From NCBI GenBank assembly GCA_050250815.1, contig JBFWNY010000008.1:1-64000 (forward strand): 64,000 nt of DNA, read 5' to 3'. The stretch is from JAEUMD01 sp050250815. Lineage in GTDB: Bacteria > Pseudomonadota > Alphaproteobacteria > Rhizobiales > Hyphomicrobiaceae. The notes beneath the pieces were generated by a model that saw nothing but the letters and a program-made list of their open reading frames with translations, did not search any database and had not been told where the DNA came from. Positions 7,424 to 15,566 of this stretch are shown here, piece by piece. Every line of letters begins with the position of its first letter. Position 1 is the stretch's first letter. Position numbers and translations under genes: made by a program.

Positions 7424-9190
7424 ATGGCACGGCAGATGAGCGGCGCTGAAATGGTCATCAAGGCGCTCCAGGATCAGGGCGTCGAGGCGGTCTTCGGCTA
7501 TCCGGGCGGCGCGGTGCTGCCGATCTACGACGAGTTGTTCCAGCAGGACAAGGTGCGCCACATCCTCGTCCGCCAGGAGGGTGGTGCGGTTCATGCCGCT
7601 GAAGGCTACGCCCGGTCGACCGGCAAGGTCGGCGTCGTGCTGGTTACGTCGGGCCCCGGCGCGACCAATGCCGTCACCGGGCTCACCGACGCGCTGATGG
7701 ATTCCATTCCTCTGGTGTGCCTCACCGGGCAGGTGCCGACGCACCTCATCGGCAACGATGCTTTCCAGGAATGCGACACGGTGGGCATCACACGCCCGTG
7801 CACGAAGCACAACTGGCTGGTCAAGAACGTGAACGACCTGGCGCGCGTGCTGCACGAAGCGTTCTACATCGCCAAGAGCGGCCGTCCCGGCCCCGTCGTG
7901 GTCGACATCCCGAAGGACGTACAGTTTGCAACCGGCAACTACGTCGGCCCGTCCAATATCCAGCACAAGACCTACAAGCCCAAGCTGAAGCCCGATCAGC
8001 CGGCGGTGCGCGAGGCCGTGGAACTGCTCACCAACGCCAAGAAGCCCATCCTCTACACCGGCGGTGGTGTCATCAACTCTGGCCCCAAGGCGAGCCAGCT
8101 TCTACGCGAGCTTGCGCGGCTGAGCGGTCATCCCGTCACCTCGACGCTCATGGGGCTGGGCGCGTTCCCCGCATCCGACAAACAGTGGCTGGGCATGCTG
8201 GGCATGCACGGAACCTATGAAGCCAACATGGCGATGCACGACTGCGACGTCATGCTGTGCGTCGGCGCGCGCTTCGACGACCGCATCACCGGGCGTCTCG
8301 ATGCCTTCTCGCCGAAGTCCAAGAAGATCCACATCGACATCGATGCCTCGTCCATCAACAAAAATGTCCATGTGGACGTGCCTATCATCGGCGACGTCGC
8401 CTACGTGCTGGAGGACATGCTGCGTGTCTGGAAGGCGAAGGCGCCGCAGCTCGACAAGGCGGCGCTGAAGGCGTGGTGGAAGGAGATCGACGGCTGGCGC
8501 GCCAGGAAGTCGCTCGCCTACAAGACCAATAAGGACGTCATCATGCCGCAGTACGCGGTGCAGCGGCTCTACGAGCTAACCCGCGACAAGGACGTCTACA
8601 TTACCACCGAGGTCGGGCAGCACCAGATGTGGGCGGCTCAGTTCTTCCATTTCGACGAGCCCAACCGCTGGATGACGTCAGGCGGGCTCGGTACCATGGG
8701 CTATGGGTTGCCGGCGGCTATCGGCGCGCAGCTCGCGCACCCCAAATCCCTGGTCATCGACATTGCCGGTGACGCCTCGATCCTGATGAACATCCAGGAG
8801 TGCTCGACGGCCGTTCAGTACCGACTGCCGGTCAAGGTCTTCATCCTCAACAACCAGTACATGGGCATGGTGCGCCAGTGGCAGCAGCTGCTGCACGGCA
8901 ACCGCCTCTCGGAAAGCTACACCGAGGCGCTGCCTGATTTCGTCAAGCTCGCCGAGGCCTATGGCTGGAAGGGCATCTACTGCGACAAGCCCGCAGATCT
9001 CGACGATGCCATCAAGGAGATGATCGAGGTCAAGGAGCCCGTTATCTTCGATTGCCGTGTCGCCGCGCTCGCCAACTGCTTCCCGATGATCCCGTCCGGC
9101 AAGGCGCACAATGACATGCTGATGGGCGACGACGTGTCCGATGAGGATGTCGGCAAGGCCATCGGCAAGGAAGGCAAGGTGCTGGTGTAA
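7424..9190 (+). CDS. ilvB: Acetolactate synthase large subunit
   Basis: A 588-residue thiamine-diphosphate enzyme that makes acetolactate or acetohydroxybutyrate, the first common step to valine, leucine and isoleucine. It has the catalytic Glu segment RQEGGAVHAAEGYARSTGK, the FAD/central domain, and the diphosphate-binding stretch GDASILMNIQE...NNQYMGMVRQWQ. The ATG at 7424 is chosen because GGAGAGG at 7410-7416 lies seven bases upstream; the in-frame ATG at 7418 is too close to it. It is followed after nine bases by a glutathione transferase gene and then ilvN, on the same strand and probably one operon. Confidence 0.96.
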   Translation: MARQMSGAEMVIKALQDQGVEAVFGYPGGAVLPIYDELFQQDKVRHILVRQEGGAVHAAEGYARSTGKVGVVLVTSGPGATNAVTGLTDALMDSIPLVCLTGQVPTHLIGNDAFQECDTVGITRPCTKHNWLVKNVNDLARVLHEAFYIAKSGRPGPVVVDIPKDVQFATGNYVGPSNIQHKTYKPKLKPDQPAVREAVELLTNAKKPILYTGGGVINSGPKASQLLRELARLSGHPVTSTLMGLGAFPASDKQWLGMLGMHGTYEANMAMHDCDVMLCVGARFDDRITGRLDAFSPKSKKIHIDIDASSINKNVHVDVPIIGDVAYVLEDMLRVWKAKAPQLDKAALKAWWKEIDGWRARKSLAYKTNKDVIMPQYAVQRLYELTRDKDVYITTEVGQHQMWAAQFFHFDEPNRWMTSGGLGTMGYGLPAAIGAQLAHPKSLVIDIAGDASILMNIQECSTAVQYRLPVKVFILNNQYMGMVRQWQQLLHGNRLSESYTEALPDFVKLAEAYGWKGIYCDKPADLDDAIKEMIEVKEPVIFDCRVAALANCFPMIPSGKAHNDMLMGDDVSDEDVGKAIGKEGKVLV

Positions 9191-9199
9191 GTCCGCGAC

Positions 9200-9886
9200 A
9201 TGCATCTCATCATCGCCAACAAGCTCTACTCGTCCTGGTCGATGCGGCCGTGGCTCGTCATGAAGGCCGTCGGGCTCGACTTCCAGGAGACCGTCATTCC
9301 GCTGCGGCAGGCGGATACGGAGCGGCGCATCCGTGCCTTTTCGCCTTCGGGCAAGGTGCCGGTGCTGATCGACGGCGACGTGAAGGTGTGGGAGAGCCTC
9401 GCCATCATCTCCTATCTGGCGGACATCCACCCCGAAAAGCCGATCTGGCCGGAGGGGCGCGTCGCCCGTGCCTACGCCAAGTCGATCTCCATGGAGATGC
9501 ACGGCGGCTTTCAGGCCCTGCGGCAGACGTGCCCGATGAATCTGGGCAAGCGCTTCAAGACGCCTGCGATGAACGATGATCTCAGTGCCAACGTCGCGCG
9601 CATAGAGGACATCTGGCGCGACACCCGCGCACGCTTCGGCGCCGGTGGTCCCTACCTGTTCGGCGCGCGCTTCACGGCGGCCGATGCCATGTTCGCCCCG
9701 GTCGCAACGCGCCTCGACAGCTACTCCATCCCCGTCGCGTCCGACACGCGCGCCTACATCGATGCCATCTACGACTATCCGGCCTTCCTTGCCTGGCGCC
9801 ATGCGGCGCTGAAGGAGCCGTGGACCGTCGAGGCCTACGAAGAGGGCCTCCAAGCGATCATGGACTTCCGGCACCCGTCCGCCTGA
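9200..9886 (+). CDS. Glutathione S-transferase family protein
   Basis: A 228-residue cytoplasmic protein with an N-terminal thioredoxin-fold GST domain (residues 1-80): YSSWSMRPWLVMKA carries the likely active-site Ser, KVPVLIDGD carries the cis-Pro, and ESLAIISYLAD binds the glutathione gamma-glutamyl part. A helical C-terminal domain follows (about 90-220). It resembles zeta/beta-like bacterial GSTs (YfcF-like). It starts nine bases after ilvB and ends 45 bases before ilvN, so it separates the two acetolactate synthase subunit genes within one transcription unit. Substrate unknown. Confidence 0.88.
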   Translation: MHLIIANKLYSSWSMRPWLVMKAVGLDFQETVIPLRQADTERRIRAFSPSGKVPVLIDGDVKVWESLAIISYLADIHPEKPIWPEGRVARAYAKSISMEMHGGFQALRQTCPMNLGKRFKTPAMNDDLSANVARIEDIWRDTRARFGAGGPYLFGARFTAADAMFAPVATRLDSYSIPVASDTRAYIDAIYDYPAFLAWRHAALKEPWTVEAYEEGLQAIMDFRHPSA

Positions 9887-9931
9887 GCGCGCGGAACGTG
9901 TCACGAGCAACAATCACCTGCGAGACAACGA

Positions 9932-10480
9932 ATGGTCCAGACCCAGAAGCAGAGCCACTATCCCTCGCTCATCACACAGGAGAAGGCCGTCAGGCGAACG
10001 CTGTCGGTGACTGTCGACAACGAGCCCGGCGTGCTGGCCCGTGTCATCGGCCTGTTCTCGGGGCGCGGCTACAACATCGACTCCCTGACGGTGACGGAAA
10101 CCGAGCATGAGAAGCACGTCTCGCGCATCACGATCGTGACGCAAGGCACGCCGATGGTCATCGCGCAGATCAAGAACCAGCTTGAGAGGCTGGTGCCCGT
10201 GCACCGGGTTCACGACCTGACGGAAGAAGGCAACCCGCTGGAGCGGGAGCTGGCACTCGTCAAGGTGGTGGGTAAGGGTGAGAAGCGCATCGAGGCGCTG
10301 CGCATGGCGGAGATCTTCCGTGCCAACGTTATCGACGCTTCGATAGAGCACTTCGTGTTCGAGGTGATCGGCAAGTCGTCGAAGGTCGAGCAGTTCATCT
10401 CCATCATGACCGATCTGGGTCTTGTGGAGGTGGCGCGGACCGGCATCGCCGCGATTGGGCGCGGCGCCCAGCCCGGTTGA
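9932..10480 (+). CDS. ilvN: Acetolactate synthase small (regulatory) subunit
   Basis: A 182-residue regulatory subunit. An ACT domain spans about residues 24-95 (TLSVTVDNEPGVLARVIGLFSGRGYNIDSL is the family signature, positions about 23-52), which binds the feedback inhibitor valine. A C-terminal domain follows (LALVKVVGKGEKR..., about 100-175). It partners IlvB. The length fits the larger ilvH/ilvN type found in alphaproteobacteria. The ribosome site is weak. It is separated from ilvB only by the GST gene. Confidence 0.95.
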   Translation: MVQTQKQSHYPSLITQEKAVRRTLSVTVDNEPGVLARVIGLFSGRGYNIDSLTVTETEHEKHVSRITIVTQGTPMVIAQIKNQLERLVPVHRVHDLTEEGNPLERELALVKVVGKGEKRIEALRMAEIFRANVIDASIEHFVFEVIGKSSKVEQFISIMTDLGLVEVARTGIAAIGRGAQPG

Positions 10481-10504
10481 CATCTCGGCCCGGGTTGCGG
10501 CGGT

Positions 10505-11008
10505 TCAGTGACCGCCGCGGCCGCGGCCCGCGTGCGCCTCGAACTTAGTCTGGGCGTGCTCCGAGAAGGTCAGCTCCTCGGTGTCCTGCGTGTAGGTGTT
10601 GTTGGACAGATCGCGGAAGCCGGCTTCGCCCTTGGGATGGGCGTAGAGCGGCTTCGCCTCAGGGGGCGTCGATTCGATAATCAGGAAGGCGAGCAGGCTC
10701 GGCCGGTACTTTGCGTTGGCCGTGAACTCGCACTTGCCTTCGCCTTCCTTGGCGACGCAGGCGCGCAGCGAGCTGTAGGTCGGCGCATCGCGCTCGTGGA
10801 TCTGGACGGCCGAGGCCATGGCGGTTGCGCAGTCCTCGAACGTCAGGCGACCGGCGTCGGCACAATCGACCGCCGTCGTGTAGACGCCGCGCTTGGCTGC
10901 CTCGGGTCCCTTAGCGCTGGTGGAGCCGCCTCCGCAAGCCGAAAGGCCCGTGGCTGCCAGGACGATTACGGCGGCCGCAGCCAACCGGGAAGATTTCGAC
11001 ACGTGCAT
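10505..11008 (-). CDS. DUF1190 family lipoprotein
   Basis: A 167-residue predicted lipoprotein. A signal peptide ends in the lipobox LSAC followed by a Gly/Ser-rich linker. The mature part matches the DUF1190 (YgiB-like) pattern: VYTTAVDCADAG, then CATAMASAVQIHERDAPTYS, then CVAKEGEGKCEF, with four spaced cysteines likely to form disulfides in the periplasm. The ATG at 11008 is preferred to the adjacent GTG at 11011; GAGGGG upstream could serve either. It converges with ilvN, 24 bp apart. Function unknown. Confidence 0.75.
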   Translation of the reverse strand: MHVSKSSRLAAAAVIVLAATGLSACGGGSTSAKGPEAAKRGVYTTAVDCADAGRLTFEDCATAMASAVQIHERDAPTYSSLRACVAKEGEGKCEFTANAKYRPSLLAFLIIESTPPEAKPLYAHPKGEAGFRDLSNNTYTQDTEELTFSEHAQTKFEAHAGRGRGGH

Positions 11009-11300
11009 CACCTCACACCCCTCGCATCCTCCACCAATAGCGGGGGCAAGTTGTCATTGCGTTAACCGCGGCGTGGCGAGGGTCCGCCGCGCGTCGAATT
11101 CGACCCGAGAACCGGCGGGCGGCAAGCCCTCCCGGCCGGCTGTAATCCAGGCGCCCGAGGGGCGCTGTTCGTCGTTGAAATCGGGAGGCGTTAAGGCTTA
11201 ATGTCCCGCACCTTTCGCGGCCCGGCCCTCTGTCGGGCGGCACTTCCCACAGCCAATCGCCGGACGTTTCGAGACACGCCCGCAATCAAGAGGCAAGACC

Positions 11301-12320
11301 ATGCGCGTTTATTACGATCGGGACGCCGATCTCAATCTGATCAAGGGTAAGAAGGTTGCGATCGTCGGATACGGCAGTCAGGGCCGCGCGCACGCGTTGA
11401 ACCTCAAGGACTCCGGCGTGAAGGATCTCGTGGTCGCGCTGCGGCCGGGCTCGTCGACCGCCAAGAAGGTGGAGGCCGACGGACTGAAAGTGCTTTCGGT
11501 CGCCGATGCCGCCAAGTGGGGAGACCTGCTGATGATGGCGACGCCCGACGAACTGCAGTCCGACATCTACAAGGAACATATCGAAGGCAACATCCGCGAC
11601 GGCGCGGCCATTGCGTTCGCCCACGGCCTCAACGTGCACTTCAATCTGATCGAGCCGAAAAAGTCCGTCGATGTGATCATGATCGCGCCGAAGGGACCCG
11701 GCCACACCGTGCGCGGCGAGTACCAGAAGGGCGGCGGCGTGCCCTGTCTCATTGCGGTCAACCACGACGCGTCAGGCAACGCGCATGACATTGCGCTGTC
11801 GTACGCCTGCGGCGTCGGCGGCGGCCGGTCCGGCGTCATCGAAACGACCTTCAAGGAGGAGTGCGAGACCGACCTGTTCGGTGAGCAGGTGGTTCTGTGC
11901 GGCGGCCTTGTCGAGCTCATTCGCGCCGGTTTCGAAACGCTGGTGGAAGCCGGCTACGCTCCGGAGATGGCCTACTTCGAGTGCCTGCACGAAGTGAAGC
12001 TGATCGTCGACCTCATCTACGAGGGCGGCATCGCCAACATGAACTACTCCATCTCCAATACGGCCGAGTGGGGCGAGTACATGTCCGGCCCGCGCGTCAT
12101 CACCGACGAGACGAAGGCGGAGATGCGCCGCGTGCTGCGCGAGATCCAGACCGGTCAGTTCACCAGCCAGTGGATGCAGGAGTGCAAGGCGGGCCAGGCG
12201 CGCTTCAAGGGCATCCGCCGAGTCAACGACGCGCACCAGATCGAGGCGGTTGGCGAGAAGCTGCGCGGCATGATGCCGTGGATCGCCAAGAACAAGCTCG
12301 TCGATAAAACGCGCAACTGA
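11301..12320 (+). CDS. ilvC: Ketol-acid reductoisomerase
   Basis: A 339-residue class I enzyme (short form) that converts acetolactate to dihydroxyisovalerate with NADPH and Mg2+. The Rossmann motif GYGSQGRAHALNLKDSG starts at residue 23. Metal and substrate residues lie in the knotted C-terminal domain (YFECLHEVKLIVDLIYEGG and NYSISNTAEWGEY). The ATG follows CAAGAGGCAAG, an acceptable ribosome site. The 290 bases upstream show no Ile/Val/Leu-rich leader frame. A terminator lies 40 bp after the stop, so it is transcribed alone. Confidence 0.97.
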   Translation: MRVYYDRDADLNLIKGKKVAIVGYGSQGRAHALNLKDSGVKDLVVALRPGSSTAKKVEADGLKVLSVADAAKWGDLLMMATPDELQSDIYKEHIEGNIRDGAAIAFAHGLNVHFNLIEPKKSVDVIMIAPKGPGHTVRGEYQKGGGVPCLIAVNHDASGNAHDIALSYACGVGGGRSGVIETTFKEECETDLFGEQVVLCGGLVELIRAGFETLVEAGYAPEMAYFECLHEVKLIVDLIYEGGIANMNYSISNTAEWGEYMSGPRVITDETKAEMRRVLREIQTGQFTSQWMQECKAGQARFKGIRRVNDAHQIEAVGEKLRGMMPWIAKNKLVDKTRN

Positions 12321-12360
12321 TAGGCCGCCGTCTCGCGCCGCGGCGCGCCCGGTCCTCAAG

Positions 12361-12400
12361 ACGCCCGTCTCGGCGCAAGCCGGGCGGGCGTTTGGCTTTT
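12361..12400 (+). terminator. Rho-independent terminator after ilvC
   Basis: ACGCCCG (12361-12367) pairs with CGGGCGT (12385-12391), with a 17-base loop that can partly fold. TTGGCTTTT follows at 12392-12400. Confidence 0.7.
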
Positions 12401-12523
12401 GTCCCCGCACGCATTGAGCCGCCGCGCTGGCCGGACGCTCCAAGACATGGTAGCGCTCGCGCAGCAACGGCGGCAGATACAAGGCAAGCGGATGAGCCTG
12501 CCACGACGCCTGGGGGATTGGAG

Positions 12524-13303
12524 ATGGGACAACTCGATACGGTGCGCTTCGACGGCACCCAGTTCCTTGTTGAACGTGGTAATCCGCACGCCCAAGACTT
12601 CTGGCGTGACGAGCGTCTCGCCGGCTGGGAGCCCGACACGATCGCCTTCATCAATCGCACCGTGACGCCTGGGACCTGGTTCCTCGACGTCGGCGCGTGG
12701 ATCGGACCGACCGCGCTTATTGCCTCGCGGCGTGCCGAGCGCGTCATCGCATTCGAGCCCGATCCGATCGCCCACGCGCAGATTGTCGCCAACTTCGCCG
12801 CCAACGGCGTGGCCGGCGAGGTCCATCAGGCTGCCATCGACAAGACGAGCGGCAAGCTCGACCTGTTCAGCGTCCGCGGCGCCGGCAGCTCGTGCACCAG
12901 CGTGCTCGACCGTGAGGGCGCCGGAGAGAGTTTTTCCGTGCCGACGATGACGTTGCAGCAGATGGCGGCGCTCGTGCCGCCGGACAAGCGCATCGTGACC
13001 AAGATCGACATCGAAGGTCACGAGTACAACCTCGCCGACGATATCGTCGCCCATTTTGACGACCCGCGCGTTCGGGCCATGCATCTGTCGCTGCATCCAG
13101 GCGTAATCTGGCGCGCGGGGCGGGACGGTCGCACCGCCGCGCGCGGTCGGCTCGAACTGTGGCGCGCGACCATGGGTCTCGTCGGGCGCTTGGCCCGAAA
13201 CGCGATCCTGACGCCGGGCCGCGGCTACATCTCCCACAAGATCCTGACCCGCTGGACGGTAGGCAACCTTACGGTGATGCTGGTCAAGCACGACCCGGCA
13301 TGA
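12524..13303 (+). CDS. FkbM family SAM-dependent methyltransferase
   Basis: A 259-residue methyltransferase. SAM-binding motif I is FLDVGAWIGPTALIAS; the acidic loop VIAFEPDP follows; and the FkbM-specific KIDIEGHEYNLADD lies near the middle. FkbM enzymes O-methylate sugars or polyketides; the substrate here is unknown. The frame is open from a TTG at 12392, but that codon lies inside the ilvC terminator, so the ATG at 12524, preceded by GGGGGATTGGAG, is chosen. The region from about 13080 onward is basic and less conserved. Confidence 0.85.
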   Translation: MGQLDTVRFDGTQFLVERGNPHAQDFWRDERLAGWEPDTIAFINRTVTPGTWFLDVGAWIGPTALIASRRAERVIAFEPDPIAHAQIVANFAANGVAGEVHQAAIDKTSGKLDLFSVRGAGSSCTSVLDREGAGESFSVPTMTLQQMAALVPPDKRIVTKIDIEGHEYNLADDIVAHFDDPRVRAMHLSLHPGVIWRAGRDGRTAARGRLELWRATMGLVGRLARNAILTPGRGYISHKILTRWTVGNLTVMLVKHDPA

Positions 13304-13424
13304 AAGCTCGGCTCAGCCGCAGCTCCGATGAAATTTGCCTGTTCACCGTGCATGTGCGGCCCTAGCGCGCCGCATACGGCCCGTCGTAAGCAATTTCCTC
13401 CGGAAACCATGGAGGATTGGTCCG

Positions 13425-13664
13425 ATGCTGTCGCGAATGATGTCTGTGCTTGCCGTCGCCGCTGCGTTTGCGCTGGTCGCGCCTGGAGTAGAGGCCAAGA
13501 CCGCCAAGAGCGCACCGAAGGCCGGCAAGGGCGAGAAGGTCTGCCGCTACAAGTTCCCCACCGGAGAGAAGCGCGCCTGGGTCTGCAAGAAGGAAGAGCC
13601 CTGCTGCGCCTGGGATGCCATCAATTATGTGAAGTGCGGCTCGACCATTACGGGCTGCCTATAA
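13425..13664 (+). CDS. Small Cys-rich secreted protein, 79 aa
   Basis: The ATG at 13425 has an excellent GGAGG (13411-13415) nine bases upstream. A classical signal peptide (MLSRMMSVLAVAAAFALVAPGVEA) ends in an AxA-type cleavage site. The mature part of about 55 residues is Lys-rich and has six cysteines (VC, VC, CC, KC, GC), enough for three disulfides. No family recognised. It stands alone between the FkbM gene and a 1-kb gene-poor stretch. Confidence 0.75.
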   Translation: MLSRMMSVLAVAAAFALVAPGVEAKTAKSAPKAGKGEKVCRYKFPTGEKRAWVCKKEEPCCAWDAINYVKCGSTITGCL

Positions 13665-14253
13665 AGCGACTTTTTAAGAAGAAGGGTGGCCGGAGAACCC
13701 GAAGTGACGCTGGGGAGGGAGGTGTGTGGCGGTGCGCCCCGACAAATCCTCCGGCCGGTGCCCGCGCAAGGGTCGAGGTGGTGGCTCGAGCCAGACGCGA
13801 GTTCAATGGGCGGCGTGGTTGCGGGAAACCACGCCGCCCGCCGCACCGCTCTGAAGCGGCACGAGGGTCATCGCGGCAGCCACCGAGGGCGCCGGAGTTA
13901 AACGCTCCGAAGGGAGTGGCTGACTGAAGACCCTTTGCTAACGGGCGGCCCCGTGCACGGCGCTTGCGGCGCTATGACGGCGCGGGGCCACCCAAGTCGA
14001 ATTGCGCGCCGGGCGTGGCGGCGGCAACGATCCGCGCAAGGCGGAATCTTTTTCGTAGTCCCCCATGCATCATTTCCCCCGTGGCGATGCGAGCCATTGC
14101 GCCTGCTGGCGCCTCGAGCGTGAGCGATCCCAAAGTGCAACTCCTGGCGTCATTTCGCGGGTGGGTTGCGACTCACTCAACACAATAGATTTGACCGTTG
14201 AATTGTTGCCTCATCTTGATCGGAAATGGGCTTTTCGGCGGCAGCTGCTTTTT
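13665..14253. other. Gene-poor stretch, strongly structured at 13680-13940
   Basis: I see no convincing gene here. The left part is GC-rich and rich in self-complementary segments, including the hairpin at 13808-13839 and GGAG/CTCC at about 13894-13906. The right part (from about 14160) is distinctly more AT-rich. I could not match it to RNase P RNA, 6S, tmRNA, SRP RNA or a riboswitch class I know. Confidence 0.5.
13808..13839. other. Perfect 13-bp hairpin, possible structured RNA element
   Basis: GGGCGGCGTGGTT (13808-13820) is the exact reverse complement of AACCACGCCGCCC (13827-13839), with a six-base loop GCGGGA. No run of T follows on either strand, so it is not a standard terminator. 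Confidence 0.6.
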
Positions 14254-14499
14254 TCACTGGAGAGATAAGTATTTAACGGCAAGAACTGAGGAAGACATTC
14301 TGCTCCAAATAAGGAGATCTTGCGGACCGATTGTGCGCGTTGGTTCAGCGCTGCGGAGCCGTTTCGGTGGCGGCAGAGTGCTGGAGGGCGGCATCGCCAA
14401 CTGGTCTGCGCGCGCGTGCGCGGCTCGGGCGTGCTCCACCAACTGAGGCAGCGTGACTAGGACGAGGACAAGGCACAAGGAACGCAGCGGGAAGATCAT
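14254..14499 (-). CDS. Doubtful small secreted protein, 81 aa
   Basis: The frame opens with a signal-peptide-like N-terminus (MIFPLRSLCLVLVLVTLPQL, then VEHARA), followed by a low-complexity Pro/Ser/Arg stretch. There is no good ribosome site and no family resemblance. It partly overlaps the AT-rich patch. It may be a remnant or not a gene. Confidence 0.25.
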   Translation of the reverse strand: MIFPLRSLCLVLVLVTLPQLVEHARAAHARADQLAMPPSSTLPPPKRLRSAEPTRTIGPQDLLIWSRMSSSVLAVKYLSLQ

Positions 14500-14698
14500 G
14501 GCACGCAACTCTGAGCTAGGGCGGGAGACGCAGACGATCTGTGCTCCGACGCTGCTTGCATCGTTAGGCCGGGCTTGGTTTATGCGCCCTTAAGCAGCGT
14601 TCACCGATGACCTGGATTGCCCGGGGCGGGACGTTCGGTCGCGGGGCCTGATCCGTGCGCGCTGCCGGATGCCGGCAGAGACGAGGGAACGCTTGGGA

Positions 14699-15469
14699 AT
14701 GCAGGAGGCTGGGCAGTCGTGGTCACGCGAAGGCGCTGTGGTTTGGGTCGACGACGTCGAAATCACGGTGGCGGCGCACGACTGGGCTTTCGCCAGCGCG
14801 CATGAGCGGGCCATCGAAGCACACTGGCTGAGGCGGAAGGCCGCCAACCCTCGCTTCTTCAATGGCACCGTGCACCTCATGCGCAACTTGGCGGTGGAAG
14901 ACGGGCGTCTCACGGCACACTGCTTCCCGACCGAGTTCCGAAATTACCTCTACTGGCGTGATATGCGCGGCCCGGACGCCAGTGTCATCGACGGCTTCGG
15001 TTCGGCCCTCGTGGTTTCGGCCGATGGCGGCATCCTCGTCGCCCGGCAGCAACCGGGCTTCATCAATACCGGGCTCTACTACCCGCCCGGAGGGTTCATC
15101 GACCAGCGCGACGTGACCCCCGACCGGCAGGTCGATATCGTGGGCAGCGTGCTGCGCGAGGTCGAGGAGGAAACGGGGCTCTCGCCCGATGTTCTGGCCC
15201 AGGGGCGGAAATTTGCAGTCACGCGCCTTCTTGCCAGCACGGGTCCAATGGCATCGATCTCTCTCGTGCTGCGCAGTCGCCTCCCCGCTGAAGAGCTGCG
15301 CCGGGAAATTCGCGCCCATCTCGCCTCCGAAAGCGAGCCCGAACTCGACGATGTTCTGTTCGTGAAGACGTCCGCCGATCTCGCCCGCCTGCCGGTCGCC
15401 GAGTATTGCGTACCGCTGTTCGCGGACCTTCTCGGCAGCGATTTTCTCACACGCGACACGGCGCTTTGA
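14699..15469 (+). CDS. NUDIX hydrolase
   Basis: A 256-residue protein with an N-terminal domain of about 110 residues of unknown role, then a NUDIX domain. The NUDIX box is GGFIDQRD...REVEEETGLS, in which the REVEEETG core is intact but the loop between the Gly and the REVEE helix is longer than the canonical spacing by about six residues. NUDIX enzymes hydrolyse nucleoside diphosphates linked to another group. The ATG at 14699 is favoured by GAGGGA at 14683-14688; an earlier ATG at 14669 lacks a site. Substrate unknown. Confidence 0.8.
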   Translation: MQEAGQSWSREGAVVWVDDVEITVAAHDWAFASAHERAIEAHWLRRKAANPRFFNGTVHLMRNLAVEDGRLTAHCFPTEFRNYLYWRDMRGPDASVIDGFGSALVVSADGGILVARQQPGFINTGLYYPPGGFIDQRDVTPDRQVDIVGSVLREVEEETGLSPDVLAQGRKFAVTRLLASTGPMASISLVLRSRLPAEELRREIRAHLASESEPELDDVLFVKTSADLARLPVAEYCVPLFADLLGSDFLTRDTAL

Positions 15470-15566
15470 TGGGCGCCGCTTTTGAGGCAGAGTGCGCGCC
15501 GCATCGCAGGGCGCCAAACGGCATCGGACCCTCGCGCGTGCATGCGCATGAGGGGGCCGCGGCGGC

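Noticed and set aside
8678..9913. 411-codon antisense frame across ilvB and GST
   Set aside because: Crosses two convincing sense genes and shows no family motif.
12392..12523. Longer FkbM N-terminus from a TTG
   Set aside because: It starts inside the ilvC terminator and encodes a nonconserved Pro/Ala-rich stretch; the ATG at 12524 has a ribosome site.
13680..13940. RNase P, 6S, SRP or tmRNA gene
   Set aside because: None of the conserved core sequences I know for these RNAs is present; left as an unassigned structured region.
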